NCBI GenBank assembly: GCA_003153505.1
Contig: PLZA01000052.1
Location: 1-64,000 of the forward strand
DNA: 64,000 nt
Direction of reading: 5' to 3'
Source of the DNA: Candidatus Dormiibacterota bacterium
GTDB taxonomy: Bacteria > Chloroflexota > Dormibacteria > Aeolococcales > Aeolococcaceae
Under the pieces are notes generated by a model that did no database searches, was not told the origin of the DNA, and saw nothing but the letters and a program-made list of their open reading frames with translations. Shown one piece after another: positions 8,021-18,326 of this stretch. The position numbers were made by a program, and so were the translations under genes. Positions within the stretch are counted from its first letter, which is position 1. Every line of letters begins with the position of its first letter.

Positions 8021-9917
8021 CCGCAAGGAGCCCAAGGGTCGCACCGTCTCGCGCGAGCGGATCGACGGGTATCTCCCGATCGGGGCCTATGGGCTGATCG
8101 GCGACTGCCGCTCGGCGGCACTGGTCGGTCAGGACGGCAGCATCGACTGGCTCTGCCTGCCCCGATTCGACGACGACGCGCTCTTTGGCCGGATCCTCGA
8201 CGCGAGCCGGGGTGGGAGCTGGCAACTCCATCCGGACGAGCCGCACCAGGTGCATCAGCGCTACCGGGACCGGACCAATCTGCTCGATACCGTCTTCGCC
8301 ACCGGGACCGGCGTGGTCGTGGTCACCGACTTCATGCCGGTTGACGAGCACAGCGTCGTCCAGCACGCCAAGCCCCACAACCATGCCCGTGTGATCAGGT
8401 TGGTGGAGTGCCTCGCCGGCGAGATGACCATGCACCACGTCTTCGATCCCGCCCCAGGGTTCGCTCGCCTGCCGGTGTCGCTCAGCATTGATGACGGCCA
8501 GCTCCACGCCGATTCCCAGAAGCTCCATCTCTGTCTGAGCTCGACCGTCGAGCTGGACGGACCCGACGACAGCTTTCACGTTCGCGCGACCGACGCTGTC
8601 GCGTTCGCACTGCACACGGGGGTGGCCGGGACCTGCCGGGCAAGACCGTGGAGCGTCGAGCGAGCTCGTGCTTCGCTGCGTGACAGTCAGCGCTACTGGT
8701 GGCGATGGGTCGGCCAGGTCGACTACCACGGCCCCTACCAGCAGCATGTGTGGCGATCGGCGCTCGCGCTCAAGCTCATGACCTATGCGCCCACCGGCGC
8801 GATCATCGCCGCTCCGACGACGAGCCTTCCCGAGGACATCGGCGGCGAGCGCAACTGGGACTATCGATTCACATGGTTGCGGGATGCGGCGTTCACGCTC
8901 TACGCATTCTTTCAACTCGGGCTCACCGATGAGGCGACCGCGTATTTCGACTGGCTCACCCACCGGCATCTCACTGACCGCACGTCCTTGGATATCCCCA
9001 ACCTCTTCGACCTGAGCGGGCACGCGCACCCCACCGAGCACACCCTCGACCACCTCGAGGGATATCGCGGTTCCAGGCCGGTGCGCGTCGGCAACGCCGC
9101 CGTCGATCAATTGCAGCTCGACGTGTACGGCGAGGTGCTCGACAGCGCCTATGTGTTCGCCCGCTTCGGTGGCGGCGTCATCAGCGACACGCTCTGGGAG
9201 GAGCTGAGCAACATCGTCGAGATCGCGATTCGGCGCTGGGAGGAGCCCGACTCATCGATCTGGGAAGTGCGCAGCGAGCGCCGCCAGTACGTGTACAGCA
9301 AGCTGATGTGCTGGGTCGCGGTCGATCGCGGCATCCGCATCGCGGATCGCTACGACCTGCCGTACGACAGGCCTTCGTGGCGGCGTGCGCGTCTGCGCAT
9401 CCATCGTGCCATCACGGATCGCGGCTGGTCGGAGCACCGCCATTCCTTCACACAGGAGTTCGACAGCGACGCGCTCGATGCCTCGATCCTGCGCATGCTC
9501 CAGGTGCGCTTCCTCCGCGACAAGGATCCGCGTCTGCACGCGACGGTTCGCGCCATTGCGCAACACCTCGGCGAAGGTGTGCTCGTCAACCGATACCGGA
9601 TGGACGAGAGCGAGGACGGGCTGCGTGGCGAGGAGGGCGCGTTCTTCCTCAGCTCATTCTGGCTGGTCGACGCGCTCGCGCACTGTGGCGAGCTCGAGGA
9701 GGCGGAGCGCCGCTTCGAGCGCCTGCTTCACTTCAGCTCACCGCTCGGCTTGTTCTCGGAGGAGGTGGACGTGCGCAGCGGCCAGCTGCTCGGCAACTTC
9801 CCGCAGGCGTTCACGCACCTGGCGCTCGTGGGCGCCGCTGTCAATATCGAGCGCGCCCGCCGGCGCACGCTCGGGGTCAAGGGACTGCGCAAGCCCGGAG
9901 GTCTCCCGAGGCGCTGA
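7986..9917 (+). CDS. Glycoside hydrolase family 15 (glucoamylase/trehalase-like) protein
   Basis: GAYGLIGDCRSAALVGQDGSIDWLCLPRFD; ERNWDYRFTWLRDAAFTLYA; EGAFFLSSFWLVDALA. Confidence 0.93.
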   Translation: MTMTRAPRTSTSRKEPKGRTVSRERIDGYLPIGAYGLIGDCRSAALVGQDGSIDWLCLPRFDDDALFGRILDASRGGSWQLHPDEPHQVHQRYRDRTNLLDTVFATGTGVVVVTDFMPVDEHSVVQHAKPHNHARVIRLVECLAGEMTMHHVFDPAPGFARLPVSLSIDDGQLHADSQKLHLCLSSTVELDGPDDSFHVRATDAVAFALHTGVAGTCRARPWSVERARASLRDSQRYWWRWVGQVDYHGPYQQHVWRSALALKLMTYAPTGAIIAAPTTSLPEDIGGERNWDYRFTWLRDAAFTLYAFFQLGLTDEATAYFDWLTHRHLTDRTSLDIPNLFDLSGHAHPTEHTLDHLEGYRGSRPVRVGNAAVDQLQLDVYGEVLDSAYVFARFGGGVISDTLWEELSNIVEIAIRRWEEPDSSIWEVRSERRQYVYSKLMCWVAVDRGIRIADRYDLPYDRPSWRRARLRIHRAITDRGWSEHRHSFTQEFDSDALDASILRMLQVRFLRDKDPRLHATVRAIAQHLGEGVLVNRYRMDESEDGLRGEEGAFFLSSFWLVDALAHCGELEEAERRFERLLHFSSPLGLFSEEVDVRSGQLLGNFPQAFTHLALVGAAVNIERARRRTLGVKGLRKPGGLPRR

Positions 9918-9933
9918 CTGCATAAGTATGCAG
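9918..9933. promoter_or_regulatory. Candidate ARG box (ArgR operator) upstream of argC
   Basis: Palindrome CTGCATA-AG-TATGCAG just upstream of a TATACT -10-like hexamer (9942-9947). Confidence 0.6.
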
Positions 9934-9955
9934 GTGACCCGTATACTGCTCTGTC

Positions 9956-10981
9956 GTGGCCCAGTCGAAACCGCTTCGCGCCGCCGTCGTCGGCTCCACC
10001 GGGTACATCGGCATGCAATGCACCGCTCTGCTCGCCGGTCATCCCGATGTGGAGCTGACACGCGTCCTCGGCCGCAGCAGCGCCGGGAGCCGCTACTGCG
10101 ACGTGGTTCCGGGAAGCGGGGTCGAGATGATCATCGAGGACAGCCTCGATCCCGGTGCGGCGGACGTGATCATGGCGGCGCTGCCCCACACAGTCGCGGC
10201 GTCATTGGCGCCCGGCTGGCTCGCGGCAGGCGCAACCGTCATCGACTGCTCCGCGGATTTCCGCCTGCGCGATGCAGCCGCGTATCAGCAGTGGTACGGC
10301 GTTGCGCATCCGTCACCGGACCTCCTCGGAGAGGCTGTGTACGCGATGGTCGAGCTCGAGCGCGCGCACCTCGCATCCGCCAATCTCATCGCGGTGCCGG
10401 GCTGCTATCCGACGGCCGCGCTGCTCGCCTGCGTGCCCGCGCTCCGTGCAGGGTTGATCGAACCGGACATCGTCGTCGACGCCAAGAGCGGGGTCAGCGG
10501 TGCCGGTCGCGAGGCGAAGGTCGCCAATCTCTTCGCGGAAGTCAACGAGTCGGTGCACGCCTATGGCGTCGCTGGACACCGCCACAAGTCCGAGATGCTC
10601 CAGCAGCTGCGTGTGGCCGCCGACGGTGATGTCCGGTTCACGTTCGTGCCCCATCTGATCCCGATGACCCGCGGCATCCTCGCCACCGCCTATCTGCGCC
10701 CGCGCCCTGGCGTGACCGAGACGCAGTTCCGCGACGTGTACGCGGCGTTCTGCGCCACCAGCCCGTTCCTCGACCACGTCGACAGGCCTCCGGCGACCAA
10801 GAGCGTGACCGGCACCAACCGCGCTGCGATCCACGCCGGATGGCAGGACGGCACGGCGGTTGTCACCGTGGCGATCGACAACCTCGGCAAGGGTGGCGGC
10901 GGGCAGGCTGTCCACGCCATGAACGTTCGCTTCGGGTTCGACGAGACGGCCGGGCTGGAGTCCCGCGTCCTGTGGCCGTGA
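9956..10981 (+). CDS. argC: N-acetyl-gamma-glutamyl-phosphate reductase
   Basis: VVGSTGYIGMQ, VPGCYPTAALLA, SGVSGAGR; GTG start. Confidence 0.95.
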   Translation: MAQSKPLRAAVVGSTGYIGMQCTALLAGHPDVELTRVLGRSSAGSRYCDVVPGSGVEMIIEDSLDPGAADVIMAALPHTVAASLAPGWLAAGATVIDCSADFRLRDAAAYQQWYGVAHPSPDLLGEAVYAMVELERAHLASANLIAVPGCYPTAALLACVPALRAGLIEPDIVVDAKSGVSGAGREAKVANLFAEVNESVHAYGVAGHRHKSEMLQQLRVAADGDVRFTFVPHLIPMTRGILATAYLRPRPGVTETQFRDVYAAFCATSPFLDHVDRPPATKSVTGTNRAAIHAGWQDGTAVVTVAIDNLGKGGGGQAVHAMNVRFGFDETAGLESRVLWP

Positions 10982-12204
10982 CCGCGCCGGTCGCGCAGGC
11001 TCGCGCGGGCGTGTGCGCCCCGATCGGCTTTCGCGGCGGCGTGGCCGCGGCGGGGATCAGGGGCGACGGCGATGCCGCGCGCACTGATCTTGCGGTGATC
11101 CGGTCGGACACGCCGGCTGTCGCCGCGGGCGTCTTCACGCGCAACACGGTCAAGGCAGCGCCGGTGGTGATCTCCCAGCTCACGCTCCGGCGTGGGACGC
11201 CGATCTCGGCGGTCGTGGTGAACGCCGGCAACGCCAACGCGTGCACCGGCGCGCAGGGATTCCGCGACGCGCTGGTGATGTGCGCGACCGCAGGTGATGC
11301 GCTCGACCTCGACCCCGGCGATGTGCTCGTGTGCAGCACCGGCGTGATCGGCAGGCCGATGCCGATGGACCGCGTCGTGCGCGGGATTCGCGAGGCCGCC
11401 CTGTCGATGTCACCGGCTGCCGGTGGCGAGATCGCGCGCGCGATCATGACGACGGACACAGTCGCCAAGGTGGCGGAGGCCACGTTCGTCGAGGCCGGCG
11501 TGACGTACACGGTCGGCGGCACCGCGAAAGGCGCAGGGATGCTGCACCCGGATATGGCCACGTTGCTGGCCTTCATCACCACTGACGCACCCATCGACGC
11601 GAGCGTCCTGCAGCCCGCGCTGTCGCGGGTCACCGACAGCACCTTCAACTGCGTGACCGTCGACGGTGACACCTCCACCAACGACTCCTGCATCCTGCTC
11701 GCCAACGGCGCGGCGGGTGGGGCGACGTTCGCCCCGGGATCGAGCGCCGCACGCGCCTTCGAGAGCGCGCTCCTCCAGGTCTGCGACTCGCTCGCGGAGC
11801 AGCTCGTCGCCGATGCCGAGGGCGCCACACGCCACTTTCGTGTCGCGATCGAGGGTGCCGCCGACGCTGACGAGGCGCGCATCGCCGCCCGCGTCATCGC
11901 GCAGAGCCCTCTTGTCAAGACGGCGATTCACGGCGGCGATCCCAACTGGGGGCGCATCGTCGCCGCGCTCGGGCGCAGCGGCGCGACCTTCACGCTCGAT
12001 CGCTGCCGGGTCGCAATCGGTGGCCTCGTCGTCTTCGATCGAGGGGCTCCGGAAGCGGTCGAGGCCGACCGGATTCGGGTCGCCCTCTCACACCCGCGTC
12101 TCGACATCGACATCGATCTCGGCGCGGGCGACGCCTCCGGCCACGCGTGGGGCTGCGACCTGTCCGCCGACTACGTGCGCATCAACGCCGACTACACCAC
12201 CTGA
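10978..12204 (+). CDS. argJ: Glutamate N-acetyltransferase / amino-acid N-acetyltransferase
   Basis: VNAGNANACTG, KGAGMLHPDMATLLAFITTDA autocleavage region, GDPNWGRI; GTG start overlaps argC stop. Confidence 0.95.
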   Translation: MTAPVAQARAGVCAPIGFRGGVAAAGIRGDGDAARTDLAVIRSDTPAVAAGVFTRNTVKAAPVVISQLTLRRGTPISAVVVNAGNANACTGAQGFRDALVMCATAGDALDLDPGDVLVCSTGVIGRPMPMDRVVRGIREAALSMSPAAGGEIARAIMTTDTVAKVAEATFVEAGVTYTVGGTAKGAGMLHPDMATLLAFITTDAPIDASVLQPALSRVTDSTFNCVTVDGDTSTNDSCILLANGAAGGATFAPGSSAARAFESALLQVCDSLAEQLVADAEGATRHFRVAIEGAADADEARIAARVIAQSPLVKTAIHGGDPNWGRIVAALGRSGATFTLDRCRVAIGGLVVFDRGAPEAVEADRIRVALSHPRLDIDIDLGAGDASGHAWGCDLSADYVRINADYTT

Positions 12205-12227
12205 TACGGAGCAACCACCACACCACC

Positions 12228-13103
12228 ATGCCTGAACAGACCATCGACGAACGGATTCACCGCGCCGAGGTGCTCATCGAGGCACTCCCCTACATCAAGC
12301 GTTTCGCCGGCCACATTCTGGTGATCAAGGTCGGCGGCGCGGCGAGCGCCGCCGCCGACCTCGATGCGCTGCTCGAGGACGTCGTGCTCCTGCGCTTCGT
12401 CGGCATGCGACCGGTCATCGTCCATGGTGGAGGGGCGGAGATCAGCGCGTGGCAGGAGCGGATGGGCATCGAGACGAAGTTCGTGAACGGGCTCCGCGTG
12501 ACCGACGCGCCGACGATGGAGATCGCGAAGATGGTGCTCACGGGCAAGATCGGGCCGGACATCGTCGCCCGCATTCACACCCTGGGCGCGGGAGCGATCG
12601 GGCTCTCCGGGGAGGATGGACCGACGCTCCTCGTGCGTCCGCGATCCGAGGCGGGAGGCGCGGACCTCGGCTATGTCGGCGACGTTGCGCAGGTCAATGC
12701 CGAGCCACTCATGGCGATCCTCGACCAGGGGCGCATTCCAGTGATGGCGTCGATCGGCCTCGGATACGACGGCCAGGCGTACAACGTGAACGCGGACACC
12801 GTCGCCGCCGAGGTTGCGGTGGCGCTCCACGCCAGCAAGCTCATTCTCATGACCGACGTCGAGGGAGTCCGCGACGGCGACGGCACCCTGATCAGCGCGC
12901 TCGACGCCGCCCACGCCCGTGCGTTGCTTGGCAGCGGTGTCATCCACGACGGCATGATCCCCAAGGTCGAGGCCGCGATCCGGGCGACAGACGGTGGCTG
13001 TGCGACGCATATCATCGACGCCCGCGTACCCCACGCTCTGCTCCTCGAGCTGCTCACCGAACGTGGGGTCGGCACGATGCTCACGGGTGGTGAGACGGAG
13101 TGA
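12228..13103 (+). CDS. argB: Acetylglutamate kinase
   Basis: VIKVGGAA, VIVHGGGAEISAW, NVNADTVAAEVAVALHASKLILMTDVEGV. Confidence 0.95.
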   Translation: MPEQTIDERIHRAEVLIEALPYIKRFAGHILVIKVGGAASAAADLDALLEDVVLLRFVGMRPVIVHGGGAEISAWQERMGIETKFVNGLRVTDAPTMEIAKMVLTGKIGPDIVARIHTLGAGAIGLSGEDGPTLLVRPRSEAGGADLGYVGDVAQVNAEPLMAILDQGRIPVMASIGLGYDGQAYNVNADTVAAEVAVALHASKLILMTDVEGVRDGDGTLISALDAAHARALLGSGVIHDGMIPKVEAAIRATDGGCATHIIDARVPHALLLELLTERGVGTMLTGGETE

Positions 13104-14326
13104 CTTCGGACGCGATGACACCGGTCGATGCGCTTGCCGCTCGCGCCAGGAGCGTGCTCATGGACACGTACCAGCGCCAGCCGATCGCCCTGCGCAGCGG
13201 CCACGGCGTCTGGGTCACCACCGACGACGGTCGTGAAATGCTCGACCTCGTCGCCGGGATCGCGGTGAACGTCCTCGGGCACAATCATCCGGCGCTGCGG
13301 CGGGCGATCGCAGACCAGGCCGCGACGCTGATGCACACCAGCAACCTGTATTACACCGAGCCGCAGCTGGAGCTTGCGGAGTTGCTGGTCGCGTCGGCGT
13401 TCCCGTCTCGTGTGTTCTTCTGCAACAGTGGCGCCGAAGCGAACGAAGGAGCCATCAAGCTGGCGCGCAAGTGGGGCAAGCTGCATCGTGACGGTGCGCA
13501 CGTCATCATCTGCGCGCAGGGAGCTTTCCACGGACGCACCATGGGTGCCCTTGCGGCAACCGCGAACCCGCGGTATCGCAAGCCGTTTGAGCCGCTGCCC
13601 AAGGGTTTCGTGCACGTGCCGTACGACGATCTCGTCGCCCTCGAGCAATCGATCGACAGTGCGACCTGCGCGGTGATGCTCGAACCCATCGAGGGAGAGA
13701 GCGGCGTGATCCCACTCCAGCCTGGCCGGCTGGCGGCGGTTCGGCGGCTCTGCGACGAGCGCAACGTGCTGCTCATCCTCGACGAGGTCCAGACCGGCAT
13801 GGGCCGCACCGGCCGCTGGTGGGCGTATCAGCACGAGGAGGCGGCGCCCGACGTGATGACCGTCGCGAAAGCACTGGGTGGTGGCGTTCCGATCGGCGCC
13901 ATCCTCGCCGCGCCTCGCGCGGACGTCTTCGAGCCTGGCGACCATGGGTCCACGTTCGGCGGTGGGGCACTGGCATGTGCGGCAGCAGTCGCGGTGATGC
14001 GCACGGTCGAGAGCGAAGGACTCGTCGAGCACGCGGCTGCAGTCGGTGACTATCTGGCCGAATCGTTGAGCGCACTCGCCGGCAGCGGTGCGCCGGTAGC
14101 GGGCGTTCGCGGCCGCGGCCTGATGCTCGGAGTCGCGTTGACCCGTGATGTCGCCCGTGACGTCGCCGCAGCCGCGCTGGACGAAGGCTTGATCGTCAAT
14201 GCCATCGGCGAGCGGACGCTCCGTCTCGTGCCGCCGCTGATCATCACTCGCGACGAGGTCGATGAGGCGGTTCGGCGCCTGGGCAAAGCCTTCGAGTCGG
14301 TTGCCGCACGGAGCTCTGACTCGTGA
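13100..14326 (+). CDS. argD: Acetylornithine aminotransferase
   Basis: FFCNSGAEANEGAIKLARKW, GAFHGRTMGALAAT, LDEVQTGMGRTG. Confidence 0.94.
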   Translation: MTSDAMTPVDALAARARSVLMDTYQRQPIALRSGHGVWVTTDDGREMLDLVAGIAVNVLGHNHPALRRAIADQAATLMHTSNLYYTEPQLELAELLVASAFPSRVFFCNSGAEANEGAIKLARKWGKLHRDGAHVIICAQGAFHGRTMGALAATANPRYRKPFEPLPKGFVHVPYDDLVALEQSIDSATCAVMLEPIEGESGVIPLQPGRLAAVRRLCDERNVLLILDEVQTGMGRTGRWWAYQHEEAAPDVMTVAKALGGGVPIGAILAAPRADVFEPGDHGSTFGGGALACAAAVAVMRTVESEGLVEHAAAVGDYLAESLSALAGSGAPVAGVRGRGLMLGVALTRDVARDVAAAALDEGLIVNAIGERTLRLVPPLIITRDEVDEAVRRLGKAFESVAARSSDS

Positions 14327-14820
14327 GTGCCAGCGCACCACGGCTGGTGGGGCCGGCGGCGAAACCCGCGCGCCACCGCGCCATCCTCGCACTCGTCCGC
14401 GGCGGGGTCATCCGCACTCAGGACGATCTCGTGTCCGAGCTGCATCGCAGGCGCTTTCCGGTCACCCAGGCAACGGTGAGCCGTGACATCCGCGAGCTCG
14501 GTCTTCTCCGCGTCCACGATGATGCCGGACCCCGCTACATGGCACCGGTTGCCGAGCTCGACGTCGAGCAGACGATGCAGCGGCTCCGCAATGCCATCCG
14601 CGAGCACGTGCAGGCGATCGAATTCGTCGACCTCTTCGGCATCGTGCACACTGCACCGGGCTGCGCGCCCCTGGTGGGCGGTGCACTCGACGGCTCGCGG
14701 TTCGAGGAGGTCGCCGGGACCATCGCCGGCGATGACACGGTGCTGGTGATCGCACGCTCGAGACCCGCGGCACAGCGTCTTCTGCTCCGCCTCAACACGA
14801 TGTCCGAGGAGGACGCGTGA
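14323..14820 (+). CDS. argR: Arginine repressor ArgR
   Basis: Winged-helix QATVSRDIRELGLL; C-terminal GTIAGDDTVLVIAR. Confidence 0.93.
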   Translation: MSASAPRLVGPAAKPARHRAILALVRGGVIRTQDDLVSELHRRRFPVTQATVSRDIRELGLLRVHDDAGPRYMAPVAELDVEQTMQRLRNAIREHVQAIEFVDLFGIVHTAPGCAPLVGGALDGSRFEEVAGTIAGDDTVLVIARSRPAAQRLLLRLNTMSEEDA

Positions 14821-16067
14821 GCGCGCGCGAACGCTGCGTGCTCGCCTACAGCGGCGGCCTCGACACGTCGGTCGCGATCCGCTGGCTGCAGGAGGAGCTC
14901 GGCTACGACGTCATCACGCTGACCGCCGATCTGGGTGAGTCCAAGGACGTCGACGCGGTCGCGACCAAGGCACTGCGCACCGGAGCGCTCAGCGCGCACG
15001 TCGCCGACGCGCGCCGGGTGTTCGTCGACTCCTTCTGTTTTCCAACCCTCGCCGCCGGCGCGCTGTACGAGGGCGTCTACCCGCTGGCCACCGCGCTCGC
15101 GCGTCCCCTGATCGCCAAGCTGCTGGTCGACGTCGCGCGCGAGGAGGGAGCGATCGCGGTGGCGCACGGTTGCACCGGGAAGGGCAACGACCAGGTCCGG
15201 TTCGACGTCGCCGTTGGTGCGCTCGCGCCCGAGCTTCGTGTGGTCGCGCCGGTGCGCGACTGGGACATGGGTCGCCCTCAGGAGCTGGACTACGCAGCCA
15301 GGCATGGCATCGAGGTCCCCGTGACCAAGAGCTCCCCGTACTCCGTGGATGCGAACCTCTGGGGTCGCAGCATCGAGGCAGGGGTGCTCGAGGACCCGTG
15401 GATCGAGCCCCCACCCGACGTCTACGAGTGGACCGCGAGCGAGCACACCGCGGGTGTCGTCGTCGAGATCGGGTTCGAGCGCGGTGTCCCGGTGGCGCTC
15501 GACGGGCGCGTCCTCGAGGGCGACCGGCTCGTCGCCGAGCTCAACACGATCGCCGGGGCGCGCGGCATCGGACGCATCGACCATGTCGAGAACCGTCTGG
15601 TCGGCATCAAGTCGCGCGAGATCTACGAGGCTCCCGCGGCGGTCACGCTGCACGTCGCGCATCACGCGCTCGAGAGCCTCACGATCACTCGTGACGTGGC
15701 GCGATTCCAGCGCATCGTCGGTGATGAGTGGGCGCGGCTGGTGTACGACGGGCTGTGGTTCTCGGCGCTGCGTACCGCGCTCGATGCGTTCGTCCAGGAG
15801 ACCCAGGTCCACGTCACCGGCGTGGTGCGTGTGCGCCTCGAGGGCGGTGCCGCCCGGGTCATCGGCCGGCGCGCCGACCGATCGCTCTACAGCAACAACC
15901 TCGCGACCTACGATCGCGTCAGCGACACGTTCGACCACGCATCGGCGCGCGGTTTCATCGAGTTGTTCGGCCTGCCGCTGCGCACGCAGACGAGGGTGCA
16001 GGGAGCGCTCGAGGACTCCGCCCCGCTGCATGTCGAGCGGCGCACGCAACGGCGTGGCGACTCCTGA
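14817..16067 (+). CDS. argG: Argininosuccinate synthase
   Basis: LAYSGGLDTSVAIRWL, HGCTGKGNDQVRFD. Confidence 0.95.
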   Translation: MSARERCVLAYSGGLDTSVAIRWLQEELGYDVITLTADLGESKDVDAVATKALRTGALSAHVADARRVFVDSFCFPTLAAGALYEGVYPLATALARPLIAKLLVDVAREEGAIAVAHGCTGKGNDQVRFDVAVGALAPELRVVAPVRDWDMGRPQELDYAARHGIEVPVTKSSPYSVDANLWGRSIEAGVLEDPWIEPPPDVYEWTASEHTAGVVVEIGFERGVPVALDGRVLEGDRLVAELNTIAGARGIGRIDHVENRLVGIKSREIYEAPAAVTLHVAHHALESLTITRDVARFQRIVGDEWARLVYDGLWFSALRTALDAFVQETQVHVTGVVRVRLEGGAARVIGRRADRSLYSNNLATYDRVSDTFDHASARGFIELFGLPLRTQTRVQGALEDSAPLHVERRTQRRGDS

Positions 16068-17493
16068 GCGGCGGGCGCGCGGCGCGGCGCGCCCCACCAA
16101 GGTGTGGGCCGGCCGCCTGAGCGCGCGGACCTCCGAGCAGCTCGAACGATACACATCGAGCCTCGCGGTCGACCGGCGTCTCGGCGCCGACGATGTTGCC
16201 GGCTCGCGTGCTCACGCGCGCATGCTGCGCAGCATCGGCGTGCTGACGGCGGCGCAACACCGCGCAATCGATGCGGGGCTGCGCGCCATCGCCGCCGAAC
16301 TGTCGAGTGGCGTCTTCACGGTGTCTCCAGGCGACGAGGACATCCATACAGCCGTCGAGCGCCGGCTGTTCGAGCTCGCGGGCCCCGTCGCGGGCATGCT
16401 GCACACGGGGCGCAGCCGCAACGACCAGGTCGCGACCGACCTGCGCATGTGGGCTCGGCGCGCGTGCACCGACCTGCTGGTGGCGCTCGCCGGGTTGCAG
16501 GAGGCCCTGATGACACGGGCCGGGGAGCATCGCACCGATCCGATGCCGGGATATACCCACCTGCAGCGCGCGCAGGTCGTGTCGCTTGGGCATCACCTGC
16601 TCGCCTATGTCGAGATGTTCGGCCGTGATGGCCTTCGCCTCGGCGCGGCGCGGCTCGCCTGCGACGAGTTGCCGCTCGGCAGCGGCGCGCTCGCTGGTTC
16701 CACGCTGCCGCTCGACCGTGAGCGGGTCGCCCACGAGCTCGGGTTCGGAAGGATCGCCGCCAACAGCATGGACGCCGTTGCCGACCGGGACTTCGCCGTG
16801 GAGCTCACCGCCGCGTGCGCGCTGACGATGGTGCACTGCTCGCGGCTCGGTGAGGAGCTGGTGCTGTGGTCGAGTGCCGAGTTCGGCTTCGCGAGCCTCC
16901 CCGACAGCCTCGCCACCGGCTCGTCGCTGATGCCTCAGAAAAAGAACGCCGACGTCGCGGAGCTGGCCCGGGGCAGAAGCGGGCGAGTGATCGGCGATGT
17001 GGTCGCGCTGCTCAGTGTCCTCAAGGGTCTGCCCCTCACGTACAACCGCGACCTGCAGGAGGACAAGGAGCCGCTCTTCGACGCGGTCGACACGACGGCG
17101 GCGACCATGCGGATGCTCACCGAGGTCATGTCAGCGGTGCGCTTCGACGTCGCGGCGATGCGCCGGGCTGCTGCCGATCCGGCGCTCCAGGCAACCGACA
17201 TCGCGGAGTACCTGGTCGCCAACGGAGTCCCGTTCCGCGAGGCTCACACGATTGTCGGCGCGGTCGTGGCGCGAACACTCGCCGAGGGCCGGACCCTCGC
17301 CGATCTGAGCGTTGAGGAGTGGCGGGCAGCGTCCGATCGCTTCGGCCCGGGCGTCGTGCGGCTCTTCGATCCCGATGCTGCGCTCCGCCGCCGCGACGTC
17401 CCGGGAGGGCCGGGACCGAGGTCGGTGACGCGCCAGCTCGCCCGGGCGCGAACGATCGTGGCGCGTACGCGACGAGCCGCAGCGGGCGGCTGA
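16030..17493 (+). CDS. argH: Argininosuccinate lyase
   Basis: TGRSRNDQVATDLR, GYTHLQRAQ, GSSLMPQKKNADVAEL; start could be GTG 16054. Confidence 0.94.
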   Translation: MSSGARNGVATPERRARGAARPTKVWAGRLSARTSEQLERYTSSLAVDRRLGADDVAGSRAHARMLRSIGVLTAAQHRAIDAGLRAIAAELSSGVFTVSPGDEDIHTAVERRLFELAGPVAGMLHTGRSRNDQVATDLRMWARRACTDLLVALAGLQEALMTRAGEHRTDPMPGYTHLQRAQVVSLGHHLLAYVEMFGRDGLRLGAARLACDELPLGSGALAGSTLPLDRERVAHELGFGRIAANSMDAVADRDFAVELTAACALTMVHCSRLGEELVLWSSAEFGFASLPDSLATGSSLMPQKKNADVAELARGRSGRVIGDVVALLSVLKGLPLTYNRDLQEDKEPLFDAVDTTAATMRMLTEVMSAVRFDVAAMRRAAADPALQATDIAEYLVANGVPFREAHTIVGAVVARTLAEGRTLADLSVEEWRAASDRFGPGVVRLFDPDAALRRRDVPGGPGPRSVTRQLARARTIVARTRRAAAGG

Positions 17494-17516
17494 CCCCGCG
17501 AACGTATCCTGACGGC

Positions 17517-18326
17517 GTGACCCGGCCCACCCTGATCGTCGGCGATGTCCAGGGCGACGTCGACAGGCTTATCGAAGCGCTCGAGCCCTATCCCGAGGAC
17601 GAGGTCGATACCGTCTTTCTCGGCGACTTCTTCCAGGGAGGAGAGCCGGGCGCCGGGGGCGGGGCGGCGGCCGCGGCTGTCGCCATGCGGCGCCGCAACG
17701 CGCGCTCGGTGCTCGGCAACCACGACCTGTTTCTGCTCGTCATGCTCGAACGCTCGCGGGGCGGCGACCAGCTCGGCGCCTGGAAGACGCGCGACGGTCT
17801 CAGCATCGAGGATCTCTGGCTGAGCCGGCGTGGCGACTGGGCAGACCTCACCGCCGTCGCGTCGAGTCCGGACCTCGAGGCATGGTTGCGAGCGCTGCCC
17901 TTCCTCGTCGAGCTCGAGGACGGCACCCTCGCGCAGCACACCGACGACGACCGCTACGCGGAGATCGGCGACAGCGTCGCCGGGGTCAACGCCGTGGTGC
18001 GGGCGTGGCTGGCGACCCGGGGCGGCGCCTTCCAGGCGCTGCGGTACACGATTGGACGCCACGGGTTCGTTGACCATGATCGGTTGCGCCGCTACCTCGA
18101 GCACTTCGGCGTCAGCCGGGTCGTCCACGGACACACACCCCACTGGGGTCAGGTGCCGATCTCGTTTCACGATGGCCTCGCCGTCGGGTACGACGGGAGG
18201 TTCTCGCGCTTCTGGGGCCGCGCCGAGGGTGAAGAGCCCGGCCCGATCGGTGCGACCGTGGCCATCCTGCCGCCGCTCCCTCTGAGCTCTGAGGTGGGCG
18301 GCCGCCGGGTCAGGGGTGCCGGCTGA
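17517..18326 (+). CDS. Metallophosphoesterase (calcineurin-like)
   Basis: VGDVQGDVDRL, FLGDFFQGG, LGNHD, VHGHTPH; GTG start. Confidence 0.85.
   Translation: MTRPTLIVGDVQGDVDRLIEALEPYPEDEVDTVFLGDFFQGGEPGAGGGAAAAAVAMRRRNARSVLGNHDLFLLVMLERSRGGDQLGAWKTRDGLSIEDLWLSRRGDWADLTAVASSPDLEAWLRALPFLVELEDGTLAQHTDDDRYAEIGDSVAGVNAVVRAWLATRGGAFQALRYTIGRHGFVDHDRLRRYLEHFGVSRVVHGHTPHWGQVPISFHDGLAVGYDGRFSRFWGRAEGEEPGPIGATVAILPPLPLSSEVGGRRVRGAG

Noticed and set aside
7890-9110. 406-aa minus-strand ORF
   Set aside because: Antisense shadow of the GH15 gene; typical high-GC artefact with no recognisable motifs.
12671-16154. Long minus-strand ORFs (573 and 539 aa) opposite argB/argD and argR/argG
   Set aside because: Composition is that of complementary-frame translation of conserved arginine genes; no domain signal.
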